A stretch of 5,981 nucleotides of DNA from positions 1 to 5,981 of the forward strand of contig JAKAUG010000173.1 in NCBI GenBank assembly GCA_021827805.1. Reading direction: 5' to 3'. How positions within the stretch are numbered: the first letter of the stretch is position 1; every line of letters begins with the position of its first letter. The notes beneath the pieces were generated by a model. That model had not been told where the DNA came from. It saw only the letters and a list, made by a program, of their open reading frames with translations, and searched no databases. This document shows, piece by piece, positions 5,898-5,981 of this stretch. Position numbers and translations under genes: made by a program. Source of the DNA: Bacillota bacterium. Lineage in GTDB: Bacteria > Bacillota > Sulfobacillia > RBS10-35 > JAJYVN01.

Positions 5898-5981
5898 GTG
5901 GCGATCCTCGAGGTCTTGGCGGCGGTCGCTCTCGGGCTCGCGACCGCCGCGCTGCTGCACCCGCAAGCCAGCGTACAGATC
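5898..5981 (+). CDS. Start of an unidentified protein, cut by the window edge
   Basis: A GTG at 5898 follows AGAGGG (5886-5891) by six bases and opens a frame that runs through the last base of the window (28 codons, no stop). The visible residues, AILEVLAAVALGLATAALL after the initiator, are almost entirely hydrophobic and lack a preceding basic stretch, so this could be a membrane helix or an atypical signal sequence. It lies 96 bases after the methyltransferase stop. Too little is present to assign a family, and it may or may not belong to the same operon. Confidence 0.4.
   Translation, partial: MAILEVLAAVALGLATAALLHPQASVQI

Noticed and set aside
4131..5966. A 611-residue minus-strand open frame opposite the permease and methyltransferase
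   Set aside because: Antisense to two genes with strong motifs; its translation has no domain signature.
1..5981. CRISPR array, insertion sequence or phage elements
   Set aside because: No regularly spaced repeats, no transposase or integrase motifs and no paired terminal repeats with target duplications were seen.

Overview
The window is G+C-rich bacterial DNA. It has GTG and TTG starts beside ATG and strong GGGAGG-type ribosome binding sites at almost every gene. It looks like chromosomal DNA from a high-GC bacterium; Actinomycetota, Chloroflexota or high-GC Bacillota would all fit, and the sequence does not decide between them. Very long antisense open frames run through every real gene, as expected at this base composition, and were left out.

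Layout from left to right. Positions 1-459 hold no recognisable gene; there are hairpin-forming repeats and a possible leftward terminator. Positions 460-2337 (minus strand) encode a large flavin/iron-sulfur oxidoreductase of the old yellow enzyme / 2,4-dienoyl-CoA reductase / trimethylamine dehydrogenase superfamily. Positions 2338-2485 are a divergent promoter region. Rightward from 2486 comes a compact operon: a MarR-type regulator (2486-2950), an ABC-type ATPase of the MacB/LolD class (2953-3738), its four-helix MacB/FtsX-type permease (3735-4952), and a class I SAM-dependent methyltransferase (4998-5801). A further reading frame begins at 5898 and runs off the right edge.

The rightward genes are tightly packed. 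The ATPase ribosome binding site lies inside the end of the regulator gene, the ATPase and permease overlap by ATGA, and 45 bases without a visible terminator separate the permease from the methyltransferase. They are therefore probably one transcript. The most economical reading is a small-molecule response module: a ligand-sensing MarR repressor sits between a redox enzyme read one way and an export pump plus a methyltransferase read the other way. The transported or modified compound cannot be named from the sequence. No MacA-type adaptor or outer-membrane channel is encoded in the window.

The proteins belong to known families. The points of interest are the gene combination, the unusual cofactor domains of the oxidoreductase and a His/Gly-rich loop in the permease. 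I see no CRISPR array, tRNA, rRNA, insertion sequence or clearly new system.
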